Shown here one piece after another: positions 25,898 to 33,891 of a DNA stretch of 60,018 bases. Numbering within the stretch: the stretch's first letter is position 1; each line of letters begins with the position of its first letter. This stretch comes from Bordetella parapertussis (GTDB lineage Bacteria; Pseudomonadota; Gammaproteobacteria; Burkholderiales; SG8-41): positions 1 to 60,018 of the forward strand of contig CAMDRT010000024.1 of the NCBI GenBank assembly GCA_945906815.1, in the 5' to 3' direction. Under the pieces are notes generated by a model. That model saw nothing but the letters and a program-made list of their open reading frames with translations. It made no database searches and was not told the DNA's origin. Both the position numbers and the translations under genes were made by a program.

Positions 25898-26629
25898 CTA
25901 CAGAAAGTCGCGCAAGGTTTTTTCGGCCGCCACCTGCGCCAGCGCACGCGCGCGCCACATGGGCCAGGCGCGGTTGTAGTTCTGCTCGGGCACTGATGCT
26001 GCGATTTCGGCATCGTGCAACGTCAACAGCTTGCCGCCCACCCCAGCCAGCCATTGCGCCTGTATTTGCATTTTCGCGCTCATCTCCAGATAGATGCTGC
26101 GGCCCACGGAACGCGCGATCGACTCGCCCACCACCACCGCGCCGTGTCCACGTAGCAGCGCTGCCGGTTTATCCGCTACGAATTTCGCCAGATGCGCGCC
26201 AAGGAATGGCGTCTTGACCAGCATGTCGGTGCCGGGTTGCGCGTCCGCAATATCCCAGTTCGGCACACCGTGGCCGATGAACGCAGCCATATGAAATATA
26301 GGCTTCAAGGTGGCGGTGGTGATCGAAAACGGCACCACCGACTGCGAATGCGTGTGTACCACCGACATCACTTCGGGACGCAGTTTGAAAATTTCACCGT
26401 GGATGAAACGCTCGCGCACCGACTCGCGCCCGTTGGCATCCTGCGGTTTGCTGTCGAGGTCGTATTCGATGATGTGTTCCTCGCGCACCAGTTCAGGCGC
26501 GATGTGTCCGGCCAGAAAATAGCGCTGCGGATTTTTCTCCGAACGCACACTCACATGGCCGTACGCGTCGATCACTTCATGCGCCGCGAGCACCCGATAA
26601 GCGGCTACCAGATCATCGATTTGTTTCAC
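25898..26629 (-). CDS. Class II aldolase/adducin family protein, cytosolic
   Basis: Zinc-dependent aldolase-type protein of 243 residues without a signal peptide. The metal site is formed by HTHSQS near residue 97 and RGHG near 160. FIHGEIFKLRP and GHVSVR are family motifs. The catalytic Glu of fuculose aldolase is not obvious, and many members are decarboxylases or of unknown function. It is 24 bases downstream of Bug receptor 4 on the same strand, so receptor and enzyme form an operon. The protein encoded at 29707-30513 is a clear paralogue that is exported. Confidence 0.87.
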   Translation of the reverse strand: MKQIDDLVAAYRVLAAHEVIDAYGHVSVRSEKNPQRYFLAGHIAPELVREEHIIEYDLDSKPQDANGRESVRERFIHGEIFKLRPEVMSVVHTHSQSVVPFSITTATLKPIFHMAAFIGHGVPNWDIADAQPGTDMLVKTPFLGAHLAKFVADKPAALLRGHGAVVVGESIARSVGRSIYLEMSAKMQIQAQWLAGVGGKLLTLHDAEIAASVPEQNYNRAWPMWRARALAQVAAEKTLRDFL

Positions 26630-26653
26630 AATAACTCCTTTAAAAACAATATT

Positions 26654-27652
26654 TTAGTCGGCTTTAATTTTGGCTGCGCTAACCACGCGCGCCCACCGCG
26701 TGAGTTCGCTTTGCAGCAGCGTAGCCAGCCGCTCCGGTGTGCCGCCGGCGGCAGTCATGCCTTGTTTGGCGAGCAGCTCACGCACAGCGGGCTGTTGCAG
26801 CAGCGCGTGCAACTCCGCATTGATTTTTGCGATGGCAGCGGGCGGTGCTGCGGCCGGTGCGAACACGCCGTACCAAGTCTCTACCACGAGATTGGCGAGC
26901 CCTTGCTGTTTGAGCGTGGGCACCTGGGGAAATGCGGGCGAACGTTCCGCGCCGGTCACCGCCAGCATGCGCAGCCGGCCGCTTTGCACGAACGGCGCCA
27001 CCGTCTGCAGCGCTACGATCATGGCCTGCACATGGCCGCCCATGAGGTCGGTCAATGCGCCGCTCGAACCCTTATACGGCACATGCACCAGGTCGCTACG
27101 GGTTTCGAGCTTGATCAGTTCCATCGCCAGATGCTGTGGCCCGCCGTTGCCCGGCGAGCAGTACAAGAGCTTGCCGGGTTCGCGCCGCGCGAGACTGATA
27201 AACTCCTGCAACGACTTGACCGGCAATTGCGGATGCACCACCAGCGCCAGGACACTGGTTGCCACCAGCGACACCGGTGCAAAGCTTTTCACCGGGTCAA
27301 ACGGCAGTTTAGCCGCCAGCGCGGGCGTGGTGCTGAACGAGGTGGCCGTGAACAGCACGGTATGTCCGTCGGGCATGGCCTTCGCCACGAACTCGGCGCC
27401 AATGTTGCCGGTGGCGCCTGCGCGATTGTCAGTGATGACGCCGGTTTTCCAGCGCTCGGCCAGCCGCGGGCCAAGTATGCGCGCGAGTATGTCGGCACCG
27501 GTGCCCGGCGTGTAGGGCACCACGATGTGCACGGTGCGGGAGGGGAACGTGACAGGCCCCGCCGTTTCCTGGGCGTTGGCGTTGGCGCCGCCCAGTGCCA
27601 GCAGGCACGATTGTGCTGTCCCGCACAGCGTGAAAAGGATGCTATTTTTCAT
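26654..27652 (-). CDS. Bug/TctC-family periplasmic solute receptor (no. 4)
   Basis: Receptor of 332 residues from the ATG at 27652 (MKNSILFTLCG). The open frame extends 29 codons upstream into the space before the oxygenase gene, but those residues would spoil the signal peptide. Mature start near TFPSRTVHIVVPYTPGTG. Note PYTPGTGAD in place of the usual PFPPGGxxD, and HVPYKGSSG. It is cotranscribed with the class II aldolase downstream, suggesting uptake of an aldol-type or hydroxy acid (inference). Confidence 0.9.
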   Translation of the reverse strand: MKNSILFTLCGTAQSCLLALGGANANAQETAGPVTFPSRTVHIVVPYTPGTGADILARILGPRLAERWKTGVITDNRAGATGNIGAEFVAKAMPDGHTVLFTATSFSTTPALAAKLPFDPVKSFAPVSLVATSVLALVVHPQLPVKSLQEFISLARREPGKLLYCSPGNGGPQHLAMELIKLETRSDLVHVPYKGSSGALTDLMGGHVQAMIVALQTVAPFVQSGRLRMLAVTGAERSPAFPQVPTLKQQGLANLVVETWYGVFAPAAAPPAAIAKINAELHALLQQPAVRELLAKQGMTAAGGTPERLATLLQSELTRWARVVSAAKIKAD

Positions 27653-27726
27653 GCTTGCTATTATATGCGCGCTTGCTGGTAGACCGAAAATTGACAAGTC
27701 CGCCGTGCGCGGTTTTAATCGGCGCC

Positions 27727-29001
27727 ATGAACGGATCACCCTGGGTCATCAACCAACCTGACGCGATGCACTTCGCGGTCAACCGCGCCACGTTGGTCGA
27801 TCCGCAGGTGCTTGAACTAGAACGCCGCCGCATTTTCGATACCTGCTGGATTTATGTGGGCCATGAATCGGAGGTGCGCGCGCCGGGCGATTTCAGGACG
27901 CGCACCGTGTGTGGCCGGCCGCTGATTTTCTGCCGCGACAGCCGCAACGCCGTGCGCGTGTACCTCAATACTTGCCGCCATCGCGGCTCGCTGGTGTGCC
28001 GCGAGGTCGAGGGCAATGCCAAGCATTTCACCTGCTTCTACCACGGCTGGACTTACGATCGCGACGGCGCGCTGTATGCTCTGCCGGGTCAAAGTGCCTA
28101 TCCGCCGAGTTTTAAGCGCGAGGAATTCGCGCTGAAAGAACCGCCGCAGGTGGCGAGTTACCGTGGTTTCGTGTTTCTCAATTTTGATGCGGGTGCGATG
28201 GCGCTCGACGATTACCTCGCGGGCGCGAAGGAATACATCGACCTCATCATCGATCAATCACCATCGGGCGCAATGGAAGTGATCCCCGGCGTGCAGGAAT
28301 ACGATATCCGCGCCAACTGGAAACTGCTGGCCGAAAACAGCTTCGACGATTACCACCTGCCGGCGACGCACTCAACGTGGCTCGATTACCTGAAAAATTC
28401 CGGCGTCGAAATGAAGCGCCCGGAAGCGGGGCATATGCTGCCAGCACACGGCGTGGGCAAGGTGCTCGGCAATGGTCATGCGGTGATTGACAACATCAAC
28501 TTTCGCGGGCGCCCGGTGGCGCGCTGGATCCCGCTTTATGGTGCAGCGGCGAAACCGGAGATCGAACGCATCCGCGCTGAGCTCGTCACGCGCCTGGGCG
28601 AGGCGCGCGCCGCGCGCGTGGCTGACACCAACCGCAATCTGCTGGTGTTTCCCAACCTGGTGCTGAACGACGGTTCGTCGGTGACCATCCGCACTTTTCA
28701 CCCACTGGCGGCTGATCACATGCAGGTGCGGGCATGCGCGCTGGGACCGAGGGAAGAAACCGCTGTCGCACGCGCAGTGCGGCTCGACAGCTTTTTGACT
28801 TTTTACGGTCCCGGCGGCTTTGCCACGCCCGACGACATCGAGGCGCTGGAGTCGGTGCAGGCGGGCATGGCCAGTTATCGCGAAATCCCGTGGTCGGTGA
28901 TGACGCGCGGCATGGCGAAAGCGGGCGAGCAGTTGAATACCGATGAGCTGCATCTGCGTGAGTTCTGGATACAGTGGGACAAGCTGATGCGGGTCGCTTA
29001 G
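27727..29001 (+). CDS. Rieske ring-hydroxylating oxygenase, alpha subunit
   Basis: Catalytic subunit of 424 residues that adds oxygen to an aromatic ring. The Rieske [2Fe-2S] ligands are C83-R-H85 and C103-F-Y-H106. The mononuclear iron site is H210 and H215 in DDYHLPATH, with the bridging D207 and a later Asp in the DDIEALE region. I start at ATG 27727. The frame is open back to 27655, but no family member needs those residues. The beta subunit gene follows after a palindromic insert. No ferredoxin or reductase gene is near. Overall form resembles p-cumate or anthranilate dioxygenases; the substrate is not known. Confidence 0.9.
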   Translation: MNGSPWVINQPDAMHFAVNRATLVDPQVLELERRRIFDTCWIYVGHESEVRAPGDFRTRTVCGRPLIFCRDSRNAVRVYLNTCRHRGSLVCREVEGNAKHFTCFYHGWTYDRDGALYALPGQSAYPPSFKREEFALKEPPQVASYRGFVFLNFDAGAMALDDYLAGAKEYIDLIIDQSPSGAMEVIPGVQEYDIRANWKLLAENSFDDYHLPATHSTWLDYLKNSGVEMKRPEAGHMLPAHGVGKVLGNGHAVIDNINFRGRPVARWIPLYGAAAKPEIERIRAELVTRLGEARAARVADTNRNLLVFPNLVLNDGSSVTIRTFHPLAADHMQVRACALGPREETAVARAVRLDSFLTFYGPGGFATPDDIEALESVQAGMASYREIPWSVMTRGMAKAGEQLNTDELHLREFWIQWDKLMRVA

Positions 29002-29014
29002 CATGCTGACCGTT

Positions 29015-29170
29015 GTGGGTTGGGGTGAGCTTGCGAACCCCAACAAACCCATTCACCACGGAACACACGGAATACGCGGACAAAACCCGCGCACCGTTTT
29101 TTCTGCGTATTCCGTGTGTTCCGTGGTTGATATTGTTTGGCGTTGGGGTTCCTTCGTCACCCCAACCTAC
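29015..29170. repeat. Nested double palindrome between oxygenase subunit genes
   Basis: The outer arms (29015-29044 and 29142-29170) are inverted copies of a GTTGGGGTTC...CCCCAAC word, and each is itself a hairpin. Inside, 29055-29077 and 29105-29127 are perfect 23-base inverted repeats made of ACGGAACAC words around a 27-base loop. The outer right arm matches 43970-43998 at 28 of 29 positions. Confidence 0.9.
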
Positions 29171-29184
29171 AAGTACTGATCGAT

Positions 29185-29670
29185 ATGCCCACCGTCACCC
29201 GCCAGCAAGTCGAAGACTTCCTCTACGCCGAAGCCGCGTTGCTCGACGCGTGGAAACTCGACGCATGGCTGGCACTGCTCACCGATGACGCAGTCTACCG
29301 TGTGCCGTCCAATGACAAGCCGGCGAGCGACCCGAAGGACACGCTGTTCACCATCGCCGACGACATTCACCGCATCCGTGCGCGCGTGACCCGGCTCAAG
29401 AACACCAGCGCGCACGCCGAATTTCCGCGCTCGCGCACGCGGCGCCTGATCACCAACGTGCGCATCCTTGAACAGGACGCGCATACGGTCACGGCTGAAG
29501 CGAATTTCATGGTGCACCGTTTTCGCCGTAACGAAAGCGTGTACCCGTTCGTGGGGCAGTATCGCTATGAATTGCGCGTCGATGGTGCAAGCTTCAAGAT
29601 CGCCTCGCGCGTGGCCATCATCGATGCCATCGAATTGGGCTCACTCGCAGCGGTGAGCTTTATCCTGTAG
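29185..29670 (+). CDS. Ring-hydroxylating oxygenase, beta subunit
   Basis: Small structural subunit of 161 residues with the NTF2-like fold (alpha3-beta3 assembly). FLYAEAALLDAWKLDAWLALLTDD and PRSRTRRLITNVRI are typical. I start at ATG 29185, since residues upstream would come from the palindrome. The stop TAG is part of another palindrome (29667-29700). It is separated from the alpha gene by 183 bases containing a nested palindrome, unusual for partners that are normally adjacent. Confidence 0.88.
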   Translation: MPTVTRQQVEDFLYAEAALLDAWKLDAWLALLTDDAVYRVPSNDKPASDPKDTLFTIADDIHRIRARVTRLKNTSAHAEFPRSRTRRLITNVRILEQDAHTVTAEANFMVHRFRRNESVYPFVGQYRYELRVDGASFKIASRVAIIDAIELGSLAAVSFIL

Positions 29671-29700
29671 GGCGGGTCAGGCGTAGCCGTAACCCGCCGT
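29667..29700. repeat. Palindromic repeat, GTAGGGCGGGT family, supplying a stop codon
   Basis: GTAGGGCGGGT pairs with ACCCGCC around a short loop. The TAG at 29668-29670 is the stop of the oxygenase beta gene. A copy in the opposite direction lies at 30537-30567, so the two flank the exported aldolase gene. Confidence 0.75.
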
Positions 29701-29706
29701 TACGTG

Positions 29707-30513
29707 TTACTTGATCTCCACCTTGCGCTTCCACGCCTCCCACGCACGCGCCAGGCCATAGCCTTCTCGCGCCTCGATCAGTCGCGCTTCCTCGTTTTCC
29801 AGATAGCTGATCGGTCCGCCCAGCGCAATCGCCTGCTGTTGCAGGGTGGCATTCTTGACCAGGAATACGCTGCGCCCCACCAGCCGCGGCAGCGATGGCG
29901 CTACCACGGTTGCGCCGTGCGAGCGCATCAGCGCTGCAGGCTTGTCGCCGAGTGCTTTTGCCAGCGCCTGACCATGCGCCTGATTGCGGATCAGCATGTC
30001 GGTCATGCCAAAACCTTCGCGGATATCGAACACCGGGATCCCTTGCGCCACGAATGCCGCGCGGTGATACATGGGGCGCAGTGGTATTTTGCTCGCGGCA
30101 AACGGGATCAGCGGCGGTGCGTGGGTGTGGATCACGGCGTTGACGTCGGGCCGCGCCTTGAGGATTTCGCCGTGGATGAAACGCTCGGTGTAGAGATCGC
30201 GCCCGCGCCGGTCCACCGGCACGCTGTCGAGATCAAACTCCATGATGTCGGCGATGGTCACCAGTTCGGCGGCAAGATTGCGCGACATCAGGTAACGATT
30301 GGGGTCTTTGGGATGCCGCACGCTGACATGTCCCCAGCCGTCGAGGATGCCTTCCAGCGCGAAAATGCGGTTGGCAGCGACCAGGTCTTCGATGAGCTTG
30401 GGGTCGACCGGGCCGGCCGAGGTGGGTGCCGTCTGTGCGAAGGCGGGTGTGCACCACCCCACCATCAAGGACAATCCGCCAGCAAACAGCCAGTTCCACT
30501 TATGCGTTCTCAT
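29707..30513 (-). CDS. Class II aldolase/adducin family protein with a signal peptide
   Basis: A 268-residue paralogue of the aldolase-family protein at 25898-26629, with a signal peptide added (residues 1-26, WLFAGGLSLMVGWCTPAFA/Q), so it should act in the periplasm. Zinc-site motifs HTHAPP and RSHGATV and the motif FIHGEILKARPDV are kept. Enzymes of this fold are normally cytosolic. Either an export signal has been gained for use on an incoming substrate or it has become a binding protein. Its gene is bracketed by inverted palindromic repeats at 29667 and 30537. Confidence 0.87.
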   Translation of the reverse strand: MRTHKWNWLFAGGLSLMVGWCTPAFAQTAPTSAGPVDPKLIEDLVAANRIFALEGILDGWGHVSVRHPKDPNRYLMSRNLAAELVTIADIMEFDLDSVPVDRRGRDLYTERFIHGEILKARPDVNAVIHTHAPPLIPFAASKIPLRPMYHRAAFVAQGIPVFDIREGFGMTDMLIRNQAHGQALAKALGDKPAALMRSHGATVVAPSLPRLVGRSVFLVKNATLQQQAIALGGPISYLENEEARLIEAREGYGLARAWEAWKRKVEIK

Positions 30514-30536
30514 TGAATGCTCCTTTTACCAGCACC

Positions 30537-30567
30537 GGCGGGATGTGCTGCGCGCCTCCCGCCCTAC
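30537..30567. repeat. Palindromic repeat, GTAGGGCGGG family, inverted copy
   Basis: The reverse complement reads GTAGGGCGGGA...TCCCGCC, the same family as 29667-29700. It lies between the stop of the amidohydrolase gene and the start of the exported aldolase gene. Confidence 0.7.
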
Positions 30568-30571
30568 GAAA

Positions 30572-31660
30572 CTACTTCTTTAGCGCCTTCTTTTTGGCCA
30601 CGGGTTTCGCCGCCACCTTCTTCACTGCCGGGTCCAACCGCAGCATTTTCATCGCGTTGCCGAAGTAAACCTTGTTGCGCGTGGCGGCGGAAAGTTTCAG
30701 TGAATCAATCGCGCGGATGCCGTTGCGTATGAACAGCGGCCCGCCTTCGGGATCGAAGGGGCAATCGGTGCCGAACAGCACGTGATCGGCGCCAAAGAAA
30801 TCCAGCCCGCAGCGGATCGCCGGTGCGGAGCCATTGATAGCGGTGTCGCCGTAAAACATCTTGAACAATTCGAGTGGCGGTTTTGAGAGGCCGCGCAGCA
30901 ACGCATAGTAGTCGGTGTCGGTGGTGCGCGCGCCCATCTGTGCCATGCCGAGGCGGATGCGTTCGTCGAAGTAGGGCACCATCGCACCGAGATGATGGGT
31001 GATGATTTTCATGCGGGGCAGTTTATCGAGCATCCCTGAAAACACGATGCGCGCCATGCAGGCGCTGGTTTCATAGGGCCAGCCGAACAGCCACCAGATT
31101 TCGTATTTGGATTTTTCTTCGCTCGGATAATCGGCAAACTTCGAGGTGCGTGCTGGATGCAGCCAGATCGGCAAATCATACTTTTTGACGCAGCGCTCGA
31201 AGATCGGATAAAACTCCGGGTCGTCGAGCGGGCGGCCATTGACGTTGGTGAATACCTGTATGCCCTTGGCGCCGAGTTTGCGTATGGCGTAATCCATTTC
31301 GTCGAGCGAGGCGGCGACGTTGTTCATCGGCAGCGAGGCGACGAACGCCGGAAACAGCGCGGGTCGCTCGCGCACGATTTCCGCCATGCCGTCATTGGCC
31401 AGGCGCGCCAGCGCCGGCGACTCATCCGGCCCTGCGAGAAATTCAATCGCCGGCAACGACAGGGTGAGTATCTGCTTGTAATTATTGAACTTGCCCATCA
31501 TGCGTATGCGTGCATCCAGATCCCACAACACCGGGATGTGCAGCCAGCGGCGGATGGTCGCGGCGAGCGCCGGGTTGGTTTCGGCAATGGTCTTCATGCG
31601 CTCGAAAAACGTTTGCGGGAAAATGTGCGGAAAAATATCCAGCTTGCAGCAATCGTTCAT
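30572..31660 (-). CDS. Amidohydrolase 2 family (ACMSD / gamma-resorcylate decarboxylase-like)
   Basis: TIM-barrel protein of 362 residues. Metal-site features are WLHPART, ITHHLGAMVPYF and the late Asp in LFGTDCPFD. At the N-terminus the usual HxH pair reads F10-P-H12 in DIFPHIFP, so one zinc ligand is lost. Family members decarboxylate aromatic or unsaturated acids without oxygen. The C-terminal 20 residues are Lys- and Ala-rich and may bind nucleic acid or simply be a solubility tail. It lies between the exported aldolase and the cupin dioxygenase on the same strand, which suggests an aromatic-acid pathway. Confidence 0.82.
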   Translation of the reverse strand: MNDCCKLDIFPHIFPQTFFERMKTIAETNPALAATIRRWLHIPVLWDLDARIRMMGKFNNYKQILTLSLPAIEFLAGPDESPALARLANDGMAEIVRERPALFPAFVASLPMNNVAASLDEMDYAIRKLGAKGIQVFTNVNGRPLDDPEFYPIFERCVKKYDLPIWLHPARTSKFADYPSEEKSKYEIWWLFGWPYETSACMARIVFSGMLDKLPRMKIITHHLGAMVPYFDERIRLGMAQMGARTTDTDYYALLRGLSKPPLELFKMFYGDTAINGSAPAIRCGLDFFGADHVLFGTDCPFDPEGGPLFIRNGIRAIDSLKLSAATRNKVYFGNAMKMLRLDPAVKKVAAKPVAKKKALKK

Positions 31661-31693
31661 AGGTAACCTTTTGTTTTTAAAAAAATTTACAGA

Positions 31694-32722
31694 TTAGTCC
31701 AGGGCTTCACGCCAGTAACCCAGTGCTTCCTGCGCCGCGCGATCGGAGAAACTGAACAACACGCAATCGGATTGCGCCGTGAAACGATGCGCTTGCCACG
31801 GTGGAATCACAAAACAATCGTGCGCCGCGAATGCGTGGCGCTCATTGCCAAACACCAGCGCGCCGCTGCCTTCGACCACACAATACACTGCACCATCCGT
31901 GCTGCGATAGCTGCGTCCATCGAAGCCCTTGGGCAGCCACTGCATGAAAGCCGCCATGGTCGGAAACACGTGCCCGCCAGTCGCCGGATTGGTGTAGCGC
32001 AGCTTTACGCCGTGCACGCCATGCGGTGGCGCATGCTGCGCAAGATGTGCGAGCGCTTCGCGCGTGCGCGCATACGGAAAACGCAGCAGTGGCGTGTGCG
32101 TGCCGCTGGCCACGTAATCCACGGGCAGCAGATTCGCGCCGTAGCGCGCGGCGGCATCCCCCGTGGGGCGGGCCAGCGGCTGGCTTTCCAGTGGATGGTT
32201 TTCACGGAACATCGCGCCGAAAAATTGCGCAAACGGTGTATCGAGGCCATCCAGCCACACCACCGGCCCGCTGCCAAGATTGCCGTGGTCGTGCCACGCC
32301 CAGTTCGGCGTGACCACAAAGTCACCCGGCGACATCGGCGTGCGCTCGCCATCCACTGTCGTGTACGCGCCTACGCCTTCGATAATAAAACGTAAGGCGT
32401 TGGGTGTGTGCCGGTGGGAAGGTGCAATTTCGCCGGGCAAAATAATCTGCAGGCCCGCGAACAGCGACTGCGTGATCTGATACGACCCGCGCAACGCCGG
32501 ATTCTCCAGCACCAGCACGCGGCGTTCGGCGGCTTGCGTGGTGATCAAGGCTGCGGCGCGCGCCAGCAATGGCCGGGTGTCGGCATGGCGCCACAGGGCG
32601 GGCACGCAGGGCGAGCCGGGCTGCATGCGCAGCGTGCGCTCCCACAGCGGTGCGAGATTATGCGTGCTAATATCGCGCGAGAACTCCGCGAGACCGGGAT
32701 TGAGTTGGGCTACGGATGACAC
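31694..32722 (-). CDS. Cupin dioxygenase, gentisate 1,2-dioxygenase-like
   Basis: Bicupin protein of 342 residues, close to the usual gentisate dioxygenase length. The N-terminal cupin has the iron ligands in PSHRHTPNALRFIIEG (about 100-116) and DHG near 145. The C-terminal cupin (about 265-330) has VVEGSG and PPWQAHRF. The family cleaves gentisate between carboxyl and hydroxyl carbons with O2 and Fe(II); salicylate and hydroxynaphthoate dioxygenases look alike. No maleylpyruvate isomerase or hydrolase is nearby. The gene is 33 bases upstream of the amidohydrolase. Confidence 0.85.
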   Translation of the reverse strand: MSSVAQLNPGLAEFSRDISTHNLAPLWERTLRMQPGSPCVPALWRHADTRPLLARAAALITTQAAERRVLVLENPALRGSYQITQSLFAGLQIILPGEIAPSHRHTPNALRFIIEGVGAYTTVDGERTPMSPGDFVVTPNWAWHDHGNLGSGPVVWLDGLDTPFAQFFGAMFRENHPLESQPLARPTGDAAARYGANLLPVDYVASGTHTPLLRFPYARTREALAHLAQHAPPHGVHGVKLRYTNPATGGHVFPTMAAFMQWLPKGFDGRSYRSTDGAVYCVVEGSGALVFGNERHAFAAHDCFVIPPWQAHRFTAQSDCVLFSFSDRAAQEALGYWREALD

Positions 32723-32829
32723 CGGCCGCTATTCGAAAAGTTGAATGACGCAATGGTAGTTGAATTCACGACGCACGGCAAAATGCAAAACTGGGCGAAC
32801 CGCATGCGCTCGTCTTATAGGAGAGTGCC

Positions 32830-33831
32830 ATGACCCCGAAATACCTGCGGTACCCGCTTTTGATTTTGGCGATAGCCGTGCTAACCCTGCCGCACACCCC
32901 GCCCGCCGCTGCTGCCGATTGGAAACCTGGCAAGCCGGTTGAATTCGTGGTGCCGGCGCCGGCGGGCGGATCGCTGGACCGGCCCGCGCGCCTGCTGCAG
33001 AAAATCTGGCAGGAAGGGAAATTCGTCGACGTGCCGGTGAACATTATCAACCGCTCGGGCGGGGGGCAAGCAGTGGGTTACACCTACGTGCATCAGGCGG
33101 CGAACGAGCCCCACCGGCTGTTGCTGGTATCGGGCCCACTGCTCTCCAATCACATCACCGGCAAGAACAAACTCAACTACACGGATTTCACGATACTGGG
33201 GCAGCTCTACACCGAGTACAACGTGCTATCGGTGCGTGCCGACGCGGGCTTCAAGACGGCGAACGAGCTCCTCGCGCGTCTCAAGCAGGCACCCGATAGC
33301 CTGGCGGTAGCAATCGGCACCACGCCGGGCAACAGCAGCCACATCGCAATTGCGCTGCCATTCAAGCGCGCCGGCGTGGACATCAAGCGCCTGCGCGTGG
33401 TGGTGTTTCCGTCGGCGGGGGAGTCGATCTCCAACCTGTTGGGAGGGCATCTCGACTATGCGACGGGCGGGCTGTCCGTTGCCGCGCAGCACTGGAAGTC
33501 GGGCAAGTTGCGCCTACTCGCAGTCACCGCGCCAAAGCGGCTGCAAGGCGAGTACACGCAGATACCGACCTGGAAAGAACAAGGCATCGATGCCGTGGTG
33601 TCCAACTCGCGTTTCGTGATGGCGCCCCCCGGCCTGACGCCGGCGCAAATCGCCTACTGGGATGGCATTTTGCGCAAGTCAGTGGCCACGTCCGAGTGGC
33701 ACAAAATGGTGGCGCAGGAGCAGTGGGTGGACGAATACATCAGCACCGCCGCCGCGCGCAAGCATCTTGATCAGGAGTATGCGGAGACGCGGGAAATACT
33801 GACCGATCTGGGCATGGCCAAGGTGCAGTGA
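32830..33831 (+). CDS. Divergent TctC-family periplasmic receptor (no. 5)
   Basis: A 333-residue exported receptor. The signal peptide ends near residue 29 (PPAAAA/D). It differs from the other ten: the first loop reads VPAPAGGSLDRPARLLQ, the second NRSGGGQAVGYTYV, and there is no PYKG. It is closer to the TctC branch that works with dedicated TctAB proteins, yet none is encoded here. Receptor no. 6 follows by 60 bases in the same operon. GGAGAG before ATG 32830 supports the start. Confidence 0.88.
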   Translation: MTPKYLRYPLLILAIAVLTLPHTPPAAAADWKPGKPVEFVVPAPAGGSLDRPARLLQKIWQEGKFVDVPVNIINRSGGGQAVGYTYVHQAANEPHRLLLVSGPLLSNHITGKNKLNYTDFTILGQLYTEYNVLSVRADAGFKTANELLARLKQAPDSLAVAIGTTPGNSSHIAIALPFKRAGVDIKRLRVVVFPSAGESISNLLGGHLDYATGGLSVAAQHWKSGKLRLLAVTAPKRLQGEYTQIPTWKEQGIDAVVSNSRFVMAPPGLTPAQIAYWDGILRKSVATSEWHKMVAQEQWVDEYISTAAARKHLDQEYAETREILTDLGMAKVQ

Positions 33832-33891
33832 TACGAATTGCAGCGCGTGCGAGCGCCGCTGCTCGCAAAAGCTGCTAGTCGTTTCGCCCGC

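Noticed and set aside
27727..29670. Salicylate 5-hydroxylase (nagGH) on the basis of the nearby gentisate-type dioxygenase
   Set aside because: Subunit lengths are similar, but the alpha sequence around the Rieske site does not look like NagG, and no ferredoxin or reductase gene accompanies it.
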